39,530 nucleotides of DNA from an uncultured Pelagibacteraceae bacterium (lineage in GTDB: Bacteria; Pseudomonadota; Alphaproteobacteria; Pelagibacterales; Pelagibacteraceae), in assembly GCA_902628635.1 (NCBI GenBank), contig CACONQ010000004.1:112082-151611 (forward strand), given 5' to 3'. Under the pieces are notes generated by a model that was not told the origin of the DNA, searched no databases, and saw only the letters and a program-made list of their open reading frames with translations. Positions within the stretch are counted from its first letter, which is position 1; every line of letters begins with the position of its first letter. A program made the position numbers and the translations under genes. This document shows, in pieces, positions 7,701-16,621 of the stretch.

Positions 7701-8876
7701 ATGGATAAATCGTTTAAAACATTTTTAAAACACACTGCAAAAGATTTTCATAATCATTCAGTAAATCCTCCAGTAGTCAGAGCTTCTACAATAATTTTTA
7801 AATCGATGAGTGATATTAGAAGAACACAGGCTAAATATAAAAGAGATCCTAGGGGCGGACATTTTGATTATGGTCGTCAAGGGACCTCTACAACACATAT
7901 ACTTTCAAAAATATTAACAAGACTTGAGGAATCTTATCATGTATTTTTGACCCCAACTGGTTTTGGAGCAGTCTTTTTGGCGATATTTAGTATTGTTAGA
8001 CCAGGTGATGAAATTTTAACGGCAGATCCAGTTTACAATCCAACAAGAATGCTTACTCAGGACTATCTTACAGAATTCGGGGTTAAAACAACTTTTTATA
8101 ATCCACATGATCTGAATTCTATTAAGAAGAATATAACTAAAAAAACTAAATTAATTTTTGTTGAAAACCCAGGGAGTAATACATTTGAGTTTCAGGATTT
8201 ATCCAAAATTATTAGTATTGCCAAAAAAAATAAAGTATTAACAGCAATAGATAATACCTGGGCAACACCATACTTTTTTAAACCAATAAAATTGGGATTC
8301 GATATGGCAATTGTATCTGCAACAAAATATTATTCAGGACATTCTGATGTTATGGGTGGAAGTTTAGCCGTAAATAAAAAAGTTTTTAAACACGTTGAAA
8401 AAGCTCAAAAGATTACAGGGTTAAGACTAGGACCTGACGATGCATATCTTATTACAAGAGGATTAAGAACTCTTGATGTCAGATTGGATAAGCACGAAGA
8501 GAATGCTAAAAAAGTTGCAGCATTTTTATCTAAAAATAAAAAAATTAAACTTCTATATCCTTACAAAAAAGGTTCATTTAATTATAAAATGTGGAAAAAA
8601 TATTACTCAGGAGCTTCAGGTTTAATGGGTATTAAAATAAAAACTAAAAATAAAAATTCTGTAATTAAATTTGTAAACTCTTTAAAATTATTTGGCTATG
8701 GATATAGCTGGGGTGGTTTTGAAAGTCTTGCTTTACATCAAGGAAAATCTGAAAGAGGAAATAGAAAATACCTAAATTTAGATAATGATGAAAGACTTGT
8801 TAGATTACACATAGGCCTTGAGGATCCAAAAGATTTGATTGAAGATTTAAGGAAATCCCTTAAATTTGTTAAATGA
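7701..8876 (+). CDS. metC: Cystathionine beta-lyase (PLP, Cys/Met metabolism family)
   Basis: A PLP-dependent enzyme expected to split cystathionine to homocysteine, pyruvate and ammonia. Family marks are NPPVVRAST near the N-terminus, YGRQGT, the PLP-lysine site VSATKYYSGHSD (K209 counted from this start) and the C-terminal GYGYSWGGFESLALHQ, which is typical of MetC rather than cystathionine gamma-synthase. The ATG at 7701 (MDKSFKTF) is chosen: it gives 391 aa and aligns with the normal family start, while the frame upstream to 7605 overlaps the minus-strand micro-gene. Its TGA overlaps the MFS start as ATGA, so it heads a six-gene overlapping operon. Confidence 0.85.
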   Translation: MDKSFKTFLKHTAKDFHNHSVNPPVVRASTIIFKSMSDIRRTQAKYKRDPRGGHFDYGRQGTSTTHILSKILTRLEESYHVFLTPTGFGAVFLAIFSIVRPGDEILTADPVYNPTRMLTQDYLTEFGVKTTFYNPHDLNSIKKNITKKTKLIFVENPGSNTFEFQDLSKIISIAKKNKVLTAIDNTWATPYFFKPIKLGFDMAIVSATKYYSGHSDVMGGSLAVNKKVFKHVEKAQKITGLRLGPDDAYLITRGLRTLDVRLDKHEENAKKVAAFLSKNKKIKLLYPYKKGSFNYKMWKKYYSGASGLMGIKIKTKNKNSVIKFVNSLKLFGYGYSWGGFESLALHQGKSERGNRKYLNLDNDERLVRLHIGLEDPKDLIEDLRKSLKFVK

Positions 8877-10093
8877 CGACTGAAAAGTTTATAAGAAACA
8901 ACACGGCCTTAGTTACATTAATAGCTGCATGCCTTGTTGTTTTAATTTCACTTAGTGTAAGGCAAGTATTTGGGTTGTTTTTCATGGATTTTAATACAGA
9001 TCTAGGAATAACAAATACAGAATTTGGTCTAGCAATTGGTATCCAAATGTTAGGATGGGGTCTTTCTGGTCCAATTTTTGGAGCTATCGCTGACAAGTAT
9101 GGTGGACACAAAGCTATTAGTTTAGCATTTTTATTTTATATTTTAGGGATATATTTTTTATTTGCTGGTCCAAACACAGGTATTTATTTTCAAATGAGTT
9201 TAGGTGTATTGATTGGAATTGGATGTGGTGGGACCGCAATAAGTATACCAATGTCAGTTGTTGGAAAACACTTTCCTTTGTCAAATAGAACAATTGCAAT
9301 GAGCATCGTTACAGCAGTTGGTTCATTTGGATATTTCATCTCTCCACTTTTCACAAATTATTCTTTAGAGAATAATGGCTGGGTTCAGACTTTAATTTAC
9401 TTTATGTTATTCTTAGTTGTAGGTTTGATTGTAGCATTTTTTGTAAGGTCTCCAAATTTAAGTGAGTCTTTAGAAAAACCTACCGACCAAAATACTGTAA
9501 GCGCACTAAAAGAAGCTTTTCAAACTAAAAGTTATGTACTACTTGTGGCTGGATTTTTTGTATGTGGATTTCATATTACTTTAGTTGGAACCCACGTTCC
9601 AAAGTATGTAATTGATAGAGGATTAGATGATTGGACTGCAGCAATGATCTTATCTTTAATAGGTTTATTTAATATATTTGGATCACTTTTAAGTGGATAT
9701 CTTTCAACTAAAATGAGTAAAAAAATAATTTTAAGCGCAATTTATTTATTAAGAGGACTATCTATCTGTTTATTTATATTTACGCCGCCAAGTACAATAA
9801 GTTCTATAATTTTTGGAGCTAGCTTCGGCTTTTTATGGCTATCAACAGTTCCAGCGACTAGCGGGATAGTGGCTCATATATTTGGAACAAAGTATTTGGG
9901 ATTATTATACGGATTAGTTTTCCTCAGCCATCAAATAGGTTCTTTTTTTGGAGCTTATCTAGGTGGTTTATTTTATGATTTGTATGGATCTTATGACTAT
10001 GCGTGGTATTTGGCAATTGCATTGTCTATATTTGCTGGTTTAATACATTTACCAATAAAAGAGCAACCAGTTGAAAGATTACAAAAAGCATAA
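8873..10093 (+). CDS. MFS transporter
   Basis: A 406-aa major facilitator with about twelve spans. GPIFGAIADKYGGHKAI between the second and third spans is the classical MFS motif A, and SGYLSTKMSKK repeats it in the second half. The overall look (SVRQVFGLFF, GLLYGLVFLSHQIGSFFGA) is that of the oxalate:formate antiporter/monocarboxylate branch, which carries small organic anions. The start overlaps metC by 4 nt (ATGA), and the next gene begins within its last codons. The substrate is not evident; given the neighbours, an amino-acid or keto-acid product is possible but unproven. Confidence 0.85.
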   Translation: MTTEKFIRNNTALVTLIAACLVVLISLSVRQVFGLFFMDFNTDLGITNTEFGLAIGIQMLGWGLSGPIFGAIADKYGGHKAISLAFLFYILGIYFLFAGPNTGIYFQMSLGVLIGIGCGGTAISIPMSVVGKHFPLSNRTIAMSIVTAVGSFGYFISPLFTNYSLENNGWVQTLIYFMLFLVVGLIVAFFVRSPNLSESLEKPTDQNTVSALKEAFQTKSYVLLVAGFFVCGFHITLVGTHVPKYVIDRGLDDWTAAMILSLIGLFNIFGSLLSGYLSTKMSKKIILSAIYLLRGLSICLFIFTPPSTISSIIFGASFGFLWLSTVPATSGIVAHIFGTKYLGLLYGLVFLSHQIGSFFGAYLGGLFYDLYGSYDYAWYLAIALSIFAGLIHLPIKEQPVERLQKA

Positions 10094-11285
10094 ACTAAAA
10101 TTTAACCCATTTTTAGAAAGACTTTATCAGTCTGATAAAGCACTTATTATTTATAAAGTTGATGGTGGTTATAATATTTATACAGATTTTTCGAAAAAAA
10201 TTATTTTAAATAATAAAAATATTAATAATTTTTTAAATAGTTTTAATAAAAAGCGACCATGCAAAGAAACTGATCTATATATTGGTTTTTTTGGATATGA
10301 GATTTTATGCAATCTATTAAATATAAAAATAAAAAAACAAAAAAGGATTAATTTTTACAAAGGTATATTTTATAAACCAGAAACTATAATCAAAATAAGA
10401 AAAGACATAAAAATTGTTTCAAGGGCTAAAAAATTTAAATTTAAAAATTCATTTCATGACACACAAATACTGTCGTCTTTTAAACTGAATATTGATTATA
10501 AGAAATATAATAAAATATTTAATATTTTCTCTAAAAAAATAAGGCAGGGTGAAACTTATCAAATAAAAATATGCACAAAGTATAAAAATAAATCGAAAAT
10601 AAACCCTGTTAATTTTTTTTGGAAATTAATGAAAGTAAATGCAGCTCCTGAGTCATTTATGATTAGAGATAAAGATTATTCAATTGTTAGTTGTTCGCCA
10701 GAAACATTGATAAATAAATCTAACAATAAAATTATTACAAAACCAATAGCAGGCACTTTAAAAAAATTAAACAAAATAAATATTAATAAAGCATTAAAAT
10801 TCTTTAAAAATAACAACAAAGAAACAAAAGAGCATAATATGATTGTTGATATGGAAAGAAATGATCTTTCAAGAGTATGCAAACCAGGTTCTGTCAAAAT
10901 TTTAAGGGAAAAATTTGTTGAGGAATATAAACATCTTTTTCATTATGTTACATCAATACAAGGAATACTTAAAAAAAATATTACAATTAAGGAAATTATA
11001 AAATCAATGATGCCAGGTGGTTCAGTTATCGGGTGCCCAAAAATCAGAACGCTTGAACTTTTAAATAATCAGGAAAAGGAAGATAGAAATATTTTTACTG
11101 GGAGTTTTGGATACATAAAATTCAATCAAGATATGAGGTTTAATATAATTATAAGATCAATTTTAAATTTTAAGAAAATTTCCGAAATATCTGCAGCCTC
11201 TGGCGTGGTTTTAGATAGTAATTCAAAGAAAGAGTTTAATGAAAACTTCTTAAAAGCAAAATCTTTGTTGGAGCTGTACAAATGA
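10071..11285 (+). CDS. pabB: Chorismate-using component I (PabB/TrpE family; probable aminodeoxychorismate synthase)
   Basis: It belongs to the PabB/TrpE/MenF chorismate-binding family and acts with the glutaminase encoded next. Visible motifs are IRQGETYQIKICTKY, KPIAGTLKK, NMIVDMERNDLSRV, PGGSVIGCPKIRTLELL and the C-terminal GVVLDSNSKKEFNENF. The 404-aa length is shorter than E. coli PabB (453). No ATG exists near the start, so TTG at 10071 is taken; this overlaps the MFS gene by 23 nt. The operon context (amidotransferase, then class-IV lyase) argues for p-aminobenzoate synthesis. Ala227 sits in PI(A)GT where PabB enzymes usually have the catalytic Lys of PIKGT, which is an anthranilate-synthase-like state, so the reaction is uncertain. 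Confidence 0.75.
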   Translation: MKDYKKHKLKFNPFLERLYQSDKALIIYKVDGGYNIYTDFSKKIILNNKNINNFLNSFNKKRPCKETDLYIGFFGYEILCNLLNIKIKKQKRINFYKGIFYKPETIIKIRKDIKIVSRAKKFKFKNSFHDTQILSSFKLNIDYKKYNKIFNIFSKKIRQGETYQIKICTKYKNKSKINPVNFFWKLMKVNAAPESFMIRDKDYSIVSCSPETLINKSNNKIITKPIAGTLKKLNKININKALKFFKNNNKETKEHNMIVDMERNDLSRVCKPGSVKILREKFVEEYKHLFHYVTSIQGILKKNITIKEIIKSMMPGGSVIGCPKIRTLELLNNQEKEDRNIFTGSFGYIKFNQDMRFNIIIRSILNFKKISEISAASGVVLDSNSKKEFNENFLKAKSLLELYK

Positions 11286-11839
11286 TCTATATTATTGATC
11301 ATAAAGACTCTTTTACTTGGAATGTGGTTCATCAATTTTCAAAATTTGATGAGGTTTATTGTTCTAACTTTGACGATATAAATGAAAATAAAATTAGAGA
11401 AAGTAATACTATAGTTCTATCACCTGGCCCAGGCTCCCCTAAGGATTATCCAAAGACAGCAAAAATATATAAAAAATATAAAAACAAAAAAAAAATAATT
11501 GGAATATGCTTGGGGTATCAACAAATATTGTTTTGTGAAAAAGGTAAAATTGTTCAACAAAAGAGAATTTATCACGGATATCAATCAAAAATAAAAATCA
11601 CATCACAAAGTAAATTATTTAAAAAAAATAAAACTTTTTTTGTAGGCAGATATCATTCTCTTAAATTATATGAGCCTTATAATTCAAAAGATATTAAAAT
11701 AACAATGAGATGTTCAAAAACAAATATAGCAATGGGTTTTGAGGATATTAAAAATAATATATTTGGATTTCAATTTCACCCAGAATCTTTTTTAACAAAA
11801 AATGGCGACACTATTATTAAAAAAATCCTATCTAATTAA
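11282..11839 (+). CDS. pabA: Glutamine amidotransferase component II (PabA/TrpG)
   Basis: A class-I glutamine amidotransferase that supplies ammonia to the chorismate enzyme encoded upstream. The triad is complete: C76 in GICLGYQQ, and H166/E168 in FQFHPESF. The N-terminal IIDHKDSFTWNVVHQF and SPGPGSPKDYP are normal for PabA/TrpG. The length is 185 aa. It overlaps pabB by 4 nt (ATGA) and the next gene starts 38 nt before its end. The sequence alone does not separate PabA from TrpG; the following aminodeoxychorismate-lyase-like gene supports the folate role. Confidence 0.87.
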   Translation: MIYIIDHKDSFTWNVVHQFSKFDEVYCSNFDDINENKIRESNTIVLSPGPGSPKDYPKTAKIYKKYKNKKKIIGICLGYQQILFCEKGKIVQQKRIYHGYQSKIKITSQSKLFKKNKTFFVGRYHSLKLYEPYNSKDIKITMRCSKTNIAMGFEDIKNNIFGFQFHPESFLTKNGDTIIKKILSN

Positions 11840-12557
11840 AGATCTAAAAGAAATAAAATTTAAAGATCTTTGGAACGATCATGGTGTTTTCACAACCATG
11901 CGAGTTATGGGTAAAAATAAAAAAATTCTTTTTTTTAAAGAGCATATTGAAAATTTAATAAGATCATTAAAAATTTATGGGTTAAATCAAAAAAATTTGA
12001 AAATAAATATTTTTAAGCTTATTAGAGTTAATTTATCTAAAAATCTTAATTATAATCACCTTTTAAGAGTAGCAATAAATAAAAAAATGATTTCAATCTC
12101 ACTAAGAAAAAGAATCAAACCTAAATTAAATTTTAAATTAAAATTGTTAAATTACAAAAGAATAGATCCAAGTTATAAAAATCTTAAGTATAAAAAGATA
12201 TTAAGTTATTTAAAAAAGCTTGATAATGCAGAGTATGATGTAGCCCTTCACAAGAATAAAAAATTTTTAGAGACAGGTACCTCTAATTTGTTATTTATTC
12301 AAAATAACAAAGTATACTCACCTAAAAATAATTTTTATAGTGGTATTACATTTAAATTTTTTCGTAAAAAAATTAAAATAAATTTAAGAGATGTCTATTT
12401 AAAAAATATCAATAGCTTTGACGAAATCCTTTTAATAGGATCTGGTAAAGCAGTAACATCAGTATTAAGAATAGATGAATTGAAATGGAAAAGAAAAAGT
12501 CTAAATTTTTTTAACAAATTAAACAAAATTTATCAAAAAAAAATTAATTATGCGTGA
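11802..12557 (+). CDS. pabC: Class IV PLP enzyme, probable aminodeoxychorismate lyase
   Basis: A fold-type IV PLP protein of 251 aa, the family of aminodeoxychorismate lyase, branched-chain and D-amino acid aminotransferases. Motifs seen are WNDHGVFTTMRV near residue 25, a lysine-rich segment YKNLKYKKILSY expected to hold the Schiff-base Lys, and ETGTSNLLFI with SGKAVTSV near the C-terminus. Following pabB and pabA it most likely releases pyruvate from aminodeoxychorismate to give p-aminobenzoate. The ATG at 11802 gives a 38-nt overlap with pabA, long for this genome; a non-ATG start nearer 11840 cannot be excluded. The gene is notably lysine-rich and A-rich. Confidence 0.75.
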   Translation: MATLLLKKSYLIKDLKEIKFKDLWNDHGVFTTMRVMGKNKKILFFKEHIENLIRSLKIYGLNQKNLKINIFKLIRVNLSKNLNYNHLLRVAINKKMISISLRKRIKPKLNFKLKLLNYKRIDPSYKNLKYKKILSYLKKLDNAEYDVALHKNKKFLETGTSNLLFIQNNKVYSPKNNFYSGITFKFFRKKIKINLRDVYLKNINSFDEILLIGSGKAVTSVLRIDELKWKRKSLNFFNKLNKIYQKKINYA

Positions 12558-12948
12558 TCCAAATAACCCTTGTTTATTTTGTAATATCAATAGCCAAGAT
12601 TTAGTATTTGATAATAATTTCGCCTTTGTAAGTTTTGATAGCTATCCTGTTTCAAAATATCATTCTTTAATAGTTCCTAAAAGACACATTTTAGATTATT
12701 TCGAACTTAATAATGATGAACTGCTAGCATGTAATGACCTTATTAAAAAAATTAAAAAAAAAATTCAAAACGAAGATAAAACAGTTGACGGTTTTAATAT
12801 CGGTACAAACTCAGGGGTAGCAGCTGGACAATCTATAATGCACTGTCATATACACTTGATTCCAAGAAGAAAAGGTGATGTGGACAATCCACAGGGTGGA
12901 GTTAGGGGCGTAATACCATCAAAACAGCATTATATTAGAAAAAAGTAA
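12550..12948 (+). CDS. HIT-family nucleotide hydrolase
   Basis: A 132-aa histidine-triad protein. The triad is H98-C-H100-I-H102 in MHCHIHLIPRR, the N-terminus has CLFCNI with a zinc-type cysteine pair, and SKYHSLIVPKRH is the conserved middle strand. Such proteins hydrolyse AMP or GMP conjugates (HinT/Fhit type). It overlaps the lyase gene by 8 nt and is the last gene of the overlapping metC-to-HIT operon; no obvious terminator follows. Confidence 0.9.
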   Translation: MRDPNNPCLFCNINSQDLVFDNNFAFVSFDSYPVSKYHSLIVPKRHILDYFELNNDELLACNDLIKKIKKKIQNEDKTVDGFNIGTNSGVAAGQSIMHCHIHLIPRRKGDVDNPQGGVRGVIPSKQHYIRKK

Positions 12949-13033
12949 ATAATTAACTTATATTAATAACTTAAAAATGTGCCATATCACTGTTGAACTA
13001 AAACTTTATCTGTATTAAAAAGTTCAAATTATT

Positions 13034-13828
13034 ATGATTACAACAAATCCTTTTTCATTACTTTCTGAAACAATACCATCAATCGCATTACAAGCTTTTG
13101 TGTTAGTAATGGTTGGATTGGTTGCTGCAGGAACAATTTTGGATATCATCCATAAAAAAAATGTAAAATATTTTTTTAATAATGCAAAAAAAGCAAAAAA
13201 AAATGCAACAAGAGAATTAGGAACTGGTGAAAGAATAGCTATCATTGGAAAAACAATCGTTCACGACATTGGAACAACGTCTGAGTTGGGAATGGGCAAA
13301 AGAAGAATTGCTCACGTGTTAGGAATGTATGGTACAATTTTATTTTGGGCTGGCTCAGCTGTGATGATATTTTGTTATTCATCAGCAAATGCAGAAACAC
13401 CAATTTTTTGGCCAGCTATATGGCACTTAGGTGCGTTTATGACTTGCCTTGGTGGTTTTTGGTTTTGGTTTTTTCTTAGAGTTGATGTAGCTGCAGAAGC
13501 TCACTCAGTTTTTAGAATCATTCAAGCAGATTTATTTGTATTAGCACTTCTAGCGTCATCACTGTTTGGTTTATTGTGGTCATTTTTTCAAGCAAAAGGT
13601 ATGTTTGGATGGGACACTTTATTTCTAGTTCTATTCGTAGTTTCTAATATAGTTCTCTTTGGGGGGGTATATTGGTCAAAATTTGCTCATATGTTTTATA
13701 AACCAGGAGCTGCTATTCAAAAAAATCTAGCAGAAGCGGATGGCTCTAGAGATAATCTACCTGAGCCTGCTGATGCACCTGAGCAGTTTGGTTTAGGGAT
13801 AAAAAGAGAGCAACCCAAACATTATTAA
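13034..13828 (+). CDS. aprM: AprM, membrane anchor of APS reductase
   Basis: A 264-aa inner-membrane protein with about five or six spans and a polar region near residues 45-90. It directly precedes aprB and aprA, the arrangement described for the AprM membrane subunit of sulfur oxidisers and Pelagibacter. Histidines within or near spans (HVLGMYG, WHLGAF) could ligate heme b, as in related NarI/HdrE-like subunits. It would pass electrons between AprBA and the quinone pool. It ends 31 nt before aprB. No clear promoter motif is seen in the 85 nt upstream. The identity rests mainly on context and general architecture. Confidence 0.82.
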   Translation: MITTNPFSLLSETIPSIALQAFVLVMVGLVAAGTILDIIHKKNVKYFFNNAKKAKKNATRELGTGERIAIIGKTIVHDIGTTSELGMGKRRIAHVLGMYGTILFWAGSAVMIFCYSSANAETPIFWPAIWHLGAFMTCLGGFWFWFFLRVDVAAEAHSVFRIIQADLFVLALLASSLFGLLWSFFQAKGMFGWDTLFLVLFVVSNIVLFGGVYWSKFAHMFYKPGAAIQKNLAEADGSRDNLPEPADAPEQFGLGIKREQPKHY

Positions 13829-13859
13829 TATGATACAGTTGAAAGGAAAAAATTAAATT

Positions 13860-14330
13860 ATGTCAACTTTTGTTTATATGACTAGATGCGATGGATGTGG
13901 ACACTGCGTAGATATTTGTCCGTCAGACATCATGCACATAGACGAGACAATTAGAAGAGCAAAAAATATAGAACCAAATTTTTGTTGGGAATGTTATTCG
14001 TGTGTTAAGGCGTGCCCTAACCATGCAATTGACGTAAGAGGTTATGCAGATTTTGCTCCAATGGGTCATAGTGTTAGAGTTAGAAGAGAAGAGGAAAAAG
14101 GAACAATTTCTTGGAGAATAAAATTTAGAAATGGTACAGAAAAAAATTTTGTATCACCCATCACAACTAAACCTTGGGGAAAATTTATTCCTAAACTTGC
14201 AGAAGCAGACACGCCTAATCAGGGTGAAATAAATTCTCAAATTCTTTATAATGAACCACATGGATTAAATACTGAGAAAGACTTACCAACTGTTGATAAA
14301 AGTAAATTTAAAAAAGGTGTTTACTATTAA
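13860..14330 (+). CDS. aprB: Adenylylsulfate reductase beta subunit
   Basis: The iron-sulfur subunit that relays electrons between the AprA flavin and the membrane partner. Two [4Fe-4S] motifs are evident: C10-x2-C13-x2-C16-x3-C20 (CDGCGHCVDICP) and C42-x2-C45-x2-C48-x3-C52 (CWECYSCVKACP). The C-terminal tail (SWRIKFRNGTEKNF and beyond) is the extension that wraps around AprA in the known family structure. The length, 156 aa, is normal. A purine-rich GAAAGGA lies upstream, and its stop overlaps the aprA start by 1 nt, so the two are translated together. Confidence 0.93.
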   Translation: MSTFVYMTRCDGCGHCVDICPSDIMHIDETIRRAKNIEPNFCWECYSCVKACPNHAIDVRGYADFAPMGHSVRVRREEEKGTISWRIKFRNGTEKNFVSPITTKPWGKFIPKLAEADTPNQGEINSQILYNEPHGLNTEKDLPTVDKSKFKKGVYY

Positions 14331-16189
14331 TGCCTAAATCAAAAACAGTATACGAAGAATGTGATGTACTTGTTGTTGGTGGAGGAATGGCAGGCACCGG
14401 TGCAACCTTTGAAGCAAGACACTGGGGTAGGGATTTAAAAATCATTTGTGTAGAAAAAGCAAACATCGATAGAAGTGGAGCAGTTGCTCAAGGGTTATAT
14501 GCAATTAACTGTTATATGGGTATGCAGTGGAATGAAAATCAACCTGAGGACCATGTACGTTATGCAAGGAACGATTTAATGGGTCTTGTCAGAGAAGACT
14601 TAGGTTACGACATGGCTCGTCATGTTGATTCAACAGTACATATGTTCGATGAATGGGGTTTGCCTATGATGAAAAATAAAGAGACAGGCAGATACCAAAG
14701 AGAAGGTAAATGGCAGATAATGATCCATGGTGAGAGTTATAAACCAATTGTTGCTGAGGCAGCAAAAAAATCTGCAGATAAAATTTACAATAGAATTATG
14801 ATCACTCATTTATTAATGGATGAGACAAAAGAAAATAGAGTAGGTGGCGCAGTAGGATTTAATATGAGAACAGGTGATTACCATGTTTTTAGATCAAAGA
14901 CAGTAATTGTTGCTGCGGGTGGAGCATCTCACATATTTAAACCTAGAGCAGTGGGAGAAGGAATGGGTAGAACATGGTATGCACCATGGTCTAATGGATC
15001 AGCTTATGCACTCCCGATTGCTGCTGGAGCAAAAATGACTCAAATGGAAAATAGAATTGTTTTATGTAGATTTAAAGACGGATATGGTCCTGTTGGTGCA
15101 TACTTTTTACATTTAAAAACGTATACTCAAAATGCAAATGGAGAAAACTACGAAAAAAAATGGTATAACCAAACAAAAGAATTAGTTGGCGAATATATAG
15201 ACCATCACCCAACACCAACTTGTTTAAGAAATCATGCATTTGTTCAAGAAGTAATGTCTGGTAATGGACCTATACACATGGTTACAAAAGAAGCATTTCA
15301 AGACCCACATTTAGAAACAGTTGGATGGGAAAATTTTTTAGGAATGACTGTAGGTCAAGCTGTGGTATGGGCTTCTCAAAATATCGATCCAAAATATACT
15401 AATCCGGAATTAACCACTTCTGAACCATATGTGATGGGATCTCATGCAACTTGCTCAGGAGCATGGGTTAGTGGACCAGAAGATATATCACCACCTGAAT
15501 ATTTTTGGGGCTATAATAGAATGACAACTGTGGAAGGTCTTTTCGGTGCAGGAGATACGGTTGGAGGTAGTGCACACAAATTTTCATCAGGTTCTTTCAC
15601 TGAAGGAAGATTGGCTGCTAAAGCAGCTGTAAAATATATTGAGGAAAAAAAAGCAAAAGACTTAAAAGTATCAGATAAACAATGTGAGGATTTTAGGGAA
15701 GTTATTTATAAGCCATTAGATAATTACACAATAGGTAGAAACGAAATTACGGGTGGAACTGTATCACCTAGTTATATTTCTCCTATACAGGGCCTACAAA
15801 GATTACAAAAAATAATGGATGAATACGTAGGTGGTATTTCAGTAAACTACATGACCAATGAAAATTTACTTAAAAAAGGTTTGGAATTATTAGATTGGTT
15901 AACTGAGGACTTAGAGAATGTTGGAGCTGAGGATTATCATCAATTAATGAGAGCGTGGGAACTGAAACATAGAACATTAACTTCTCAGTGTGTAACTGAG
16001 CATACTTTGTTTAGAAAAGAAACTCGTTGGCCTGGCTACTATTACAGAGGCGATTATATGAAATTGGATGATGAGAATTGGCATTGTCTAACAGTTTCTA
16101 GAAGAGATCCAAAAACTGGTAAGTTTACGATGGAAAAACAACCCGTTTATCATATTATTGACGAAAAAGAAAAAAAGCAGGCTTCTTAA
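14330..16189 (+). CDS. aprA: Adenylylsulfate reductase alpha subunit
   Basis: The FAD-containing catalytic subunit, which interconverts sulfite plus AMP with APS. The dinucleotide fold is at VVGGGMAGTGA (residues 15-25). RSGAVAQGLYAINCYMG and RHVDSTVHMFDEWGLPM are characteristic AprA segments, followed by GAGDTVGGSAHKFSSGSFTE near residues 405-425 (second FAD-binding region) and the C-terminal WPGYYYRGDY. The length, 619 aa, is typical. With no sulfate-assimilation genes here and with two sulfite-releasing enzymes downstream, the oxidative direction is most likely. ATP sulfurylase (sat), the usual next step, is not in the window. Confidence 0.95.
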   Translation: MPKSKTVYEECDVLVVGGGMAGTGATFEARHWGRDLKIICVEKANIDRSGAVAQGLYAINCYMGMQWNENQPEDHVRYARNDLMGLVREDLGYDMARHVDSTVHMFDEWGLPMMKNKETGRYQREGKWQIMIHGESYKPIVAEAAKKSADKIYNRIMITHLLMDETKENRVGGAVGFNMRTGDYHVFRSKTVIVAAGGASHIFKPRAVGEGMGRTWYAPWSNGSAYALPIAAGAKMTQMENRIVLCRFKDGYGPVGAYFLHLKTYTQNANGENYEKKWYNQTKELVGEYIDHHPTPTCLRNHAFVQEVMSGNGPIHMVTKEAFQDPHLETVGWENFLGMTVGQAVVWASQNIDPKYTNPELTTSEPYVMGSHATCSGAWVSGPEDISPPEYFWGYNRMTTVEGLFGAGDTVGGSAHKFSSGSFTEGRLAAKAAVKYIEEKKAKDLKVSDKQCEDFREVIYKPLDNYTIGRNEITGGTVSPSYISPIQGLQRLQKIMDEYVGGISVNYMTNENLLKKGLELLDWLTEDLENVGAEDYHQLMRAWELKHRTLTSQCVTEHTLFRKETRWPGYYYRGDYMKLDDENWHCLTVSRRDPKTGKFTMEKQPVYHIIDEKEKKQAS

Positions 16190-16204
16190 TTTTAATTATT
16201 AATC

Positions 16205-16555
16205 ATGAGCTTAATCGAAAAGTCAGATGAGGATATCATCAAGATAGCCGACCCTATTTGGAATAATCTAGTTAAATCCTCAAACATAAAAGACTATGGA
16301 GGATTTACTAAAGATTTTTCATCACAAATGCTTTATGGAGCCAATGAAGTTGAGCTTGGAAAACAGTGGGCAAATAACGATTTAATATCAAGTCTTAAAG
16401 AAAATTGTAAGCCTATGGGCTGTTTAAGAAGAGGAGCTTATGTAACAGTAATCTATAAGCAAAACAGCTCTAAGATACCCGGAGACTTTATTGGTAGGCT
16501 TGTTCTGGGAGAGGAAGGCGGCGATATAAAGGTATTTGGAGCTACAATTTTTTAA
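16205..16555 (+). CDS. Conserved-looking uncharacterised protein in the apr operon
   Basis: A 116-aa soluble protein that starts 15 nt after the aprA stop and so is presumably co-transcribed. I do not recognise the family. It has an acidic N-terminal helix (SDEDIIKIADPIWNNLVKS), a two-cysteine segment ENCKPMGCLRRGAYVTVIY, and a beta-rich C-terminus (GRLVLGEEGGDIKVFGATIF). It has no signal peptide and no membrane span. Its position suggests a role tied to AprBA, for example maturation or regulation, but that is inference only. Confidence 0.7.
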   Translation: MSLIEKSDEDIIKIADPIWNNLVKSSNIKDYGGFTKDFSSQMLYGANEVELGKQWANNDLISSLKENCKPMGCLRRGAYVTVIYKQNSSKIPGDFIGRLVLGEEGGDIKVFGATIF

Positions 16556-16621
16556 AAAAAAATTCTATCAATTAGTAATTTAATCTTGCAAACTTAGGTA
16601 TATTTGTGCTATTCGGCGGAT

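Noticed and set aside
10071-11839. Calling the pair trpE-trpG outright
   Set aside because: The PIAGT motif leans that way, but the following class-IV PLP gene and lack of trpD/trpC make pabB-pabA the better call; recorded as a finding instead.
12949-13033. Riboswitch or clear promoter before aprM
   Set aside because: TTGAAC at 12993-12998 lacks a good -10 at normal spacing, and no conserved riboswitch-like pairing could be drawn.
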